Of a stretch of DNA of 15,334 nucleotides, positions 14,119 to 15,334 are shown piece by piece (positions within the stretch are counted from its first letter, which is position 1; every line of letters begins with the position of its first letter). The DNA comes from an uncultured Oscillospiraceae bacterium (GTDB taxonomy: Bacteria > Bacillota > Clostridia > Oscillospirales > Ruminococcaceae): assembly GCA_947522735.1 (NCBI GenBank), contig CANNTZ010000060.1:1-15334 (forward strand). The letters are read 5' to 3'. The notes under the pieces are model-generated. The model was not told the DNA's origin and ran no database searches. It was given only the letters and a program-made list of their open reading frames with translations. A program made the translations under genes and the position numbers.

Positions 14119-15334
14119 CTATCTTTTAACGTAGAGCGGCTTGTAAAACACCGCCGAGAGCGGAGGGAGATGAAGCTCCGCCGAAAACGGCAGCCCGTCG
14201 CACTCGCCGGGACGGGTTTTTATCCTGCCAAGCACCGTTCCGTGTCCGCCGAAGCGCTCGTCGTCGCTGGAGAGCAGCGGCCCGAGCACGCAGCGGTACG
14301 GCACGCCGATACGGTAATTTTCGCGCTCGACCGGGCAGAAGTTGAACGCGGCGATAATTTCCCGCCCGTCTCGTCCTATGCGCCGGAACACAATGACACT
14401 GTTGTCCCGGTCGCCGACCCTTATCCACCGGAAGCCGTCCCAATCGGAATCGTTCTGCCAGAGCGGAGGGTTCCTGAGATACAGCCGGTTCAGCTCGCGG
14501 ACATAAGCCTTTAGCTGGCGGTGGCGGTCATATTGCAGCAGGAACCAGTCCAGCTCCCTGCGGTAGTCCCATTCGATGAACTGCCCGAGCTCGTTGCCCA
14601 TAAAGCTGAGCTTTTTGCCCGGATGCGCCGTCATATAGCCATACATGACGCGCAGGTTCGCAAACTTATCGTCGTATCCTCCCGGCATACGTCCGATCAT
14701 CGAGCGCTTGCCGTGGACGACCTCGTCGTGCGAGAGAGGGAGCACGAAATTTTCCGAGAAAGCGTAGGTCATCGAGAAGGTCAGCTTGTCGTGCAGCCCC
14801 TTGCGCATAAGCGGATCCGCCTGCATATAGTCGAGGGTATCGTGCATCCAGCCCATGTTCCACTTGAGGTTGAAGCCGAGCCCACCGTCGTAGCCGGGCT
14901 TCGTCACCATCGGAAAGGTCGTCGATTCCTCGGCTATCATCAGCGCCTGAGGATCGACGGCGAAGGCCGCGGAATTTATCTCGCGCAGCAGCGTCACCGC
15001 CTCCTGGTTCACATTGCCGCCGTCGCGGTTTGGCCGCCATTGCCCCGGCTTTCTCGCATAGTCGAGATATATCATCGAGGCGACTGCATCTGCGCGGATG
15101 CCGTCGATGTGATATTCCCGCAGCCAGTAGCAGACGTTGGATATCAAAAACGAGCGCACCTCATGGCGTCCGTAGTCGAAGATGCGCGTGCCCCACTCGG
15201 GATGCTCCCGTGCGACCGGATCCGGCGATTCGTATATGCAGCCGCCGTCAAATTCTATCAGTCCGCACTCGTCCTTGGGAAAATGCGCCCCCACCCAGTC
15301 GAGTATGACTCCGACGCCAGCCTGATGGCACCTG
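14119..15334 (-). CDS. glgB: 1,4-alpha-glucan branching enzyme, C-terminal part
   Basis: The last 404 residues of a GH13 branching enzyme; the 5' end lies beyond the right edge. The open frame runs from the edge through CHQAGVGVILDWVGAHFPKD. Conserved features, counted from the GTG codon at 15294, are DGIRADAVASM with the nucleophile Asp 69, IAEEST with the acid/base Glu near 122, and LPLSHDEVVHGK with Asp 190 as transition-state stabiliser. An all-beta C-terminal domain follows (VIVFRRIGRDGREIIAAFNF). The enzyme cuts alpha-1,4 chains and reattaches them by alpha-1,6 bonds, making branches for GlgA and GlgP to act on. In the family, Pro is common where this protein has Gly in DWVGAHFP; the effect is unknown. 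It is the first visible gene of the glycogen operon; the operon promoter must lie outside the window. Confidence 0.96.
   Translation of the reverse strand, partial: RCHQAGVGVILDWVGAHFPKDECGLIEFDGGCIYESPDPVAREHPEWGTRIFDYGRHEVRSFLISNVCYWLREYHIDGIRADAVASMIYLDYARKPGQWRPNRDGGNVNQEAVTLLREINSAAFAVDPQALMIAEESTTFPMVTKPGYDGGLGFNLKWNMGWMHDTLDYMQADPLMRKGLHDKLTFSMTYAFSENFVLPLSHDEVVHGKRSMIGRMPGGYDDKFANLRVMYGYMTAHPGKKLSFMGNELGQFIEWDYRRELDWFLLQYDRHRQLKAYVRELNRLYLRNPPLWQNDSDWDGFRWIRVGDRDNSVIVFRRIGRDGREIIAAFNFCPVERENYRIGVPYRCVLGPLLSSDDERFGGHGTVLGRIKTRPGECDGLPFSAELHLPPLSAVFYKPLYVKR

Overview
The window looks like a chromosomal segment from an anaerobic, spore-forming member of the Clostridia, probably a fairly GC-rich gut-type lineage of the Oscillospirales or Christensenellales kind. 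That placement is inferred from gene content: a GlgC/GlgD pair, CotF-type spore coat proteins, a RecD2-type helicase, a ComF-type protein and an MreB/Mbl-type protein. Coding DNA is GC-rich and the main promoters sit in AT-rich islands. Every supported gene is on the minus strand, so transcription runs from right to left.

Right side (15334 to about 5999): a tightly packed glycogen operon in transcription order glgB (5' end outside the window), glgC, glgD, glgA, glgP and a cytoplasmic GH13 alpha-amylase-family gene. glgD/glgA and glgP/amylase overlap; glgC-glgD and glgA-glgP are about 33 bases apart; glgB-glgC is the only larger gap (132 bases) and holds a hairpin. The operon ends at a convincing intrinsic terminator (5999-6023), with an extra long dyad just after the last stop codon. 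Together these genes make ADP-glucose (GlgC with GlgD), polymerise it (GlgA), branch it (GlgB) and release the stored glucose again (GlgP and the GH13 enzyme).

Middle (about 5998 to 1165): a non-coding stretch rich in short hairpins, then a 125-residue single-pass membrane protein of unknown role with its own promoter, a recD2 helicase gene with an extended -10 promoter, an overlapping comF-type gene, and an MreB/Mbl-family gene with its own extended -10 promoter.

Left side (1164 to 1): two small CotF-family spore coat genes ending at a hairpin terminator, then about 520 bases without a supported gene. This stretch carries two sigma-A-type promoters facing left (one a perfect TTGACA-17-TATAAT match with A/T tracts upstream), a 41-base inverted repeat and a GC-rich structured leader. 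It leads into the first 14 codons of a gene whose N-terminus looks like RpoB, the RNA polymerase beta subunit. This upstream region is the part most worth a second look. I saw no CRISPR array, tRNA, rRNA, insertion sequence or prophage gene. The rest of the window is ordinary core metabolism and housekeeping, and I did not find convincing evidence of a wholly new system.
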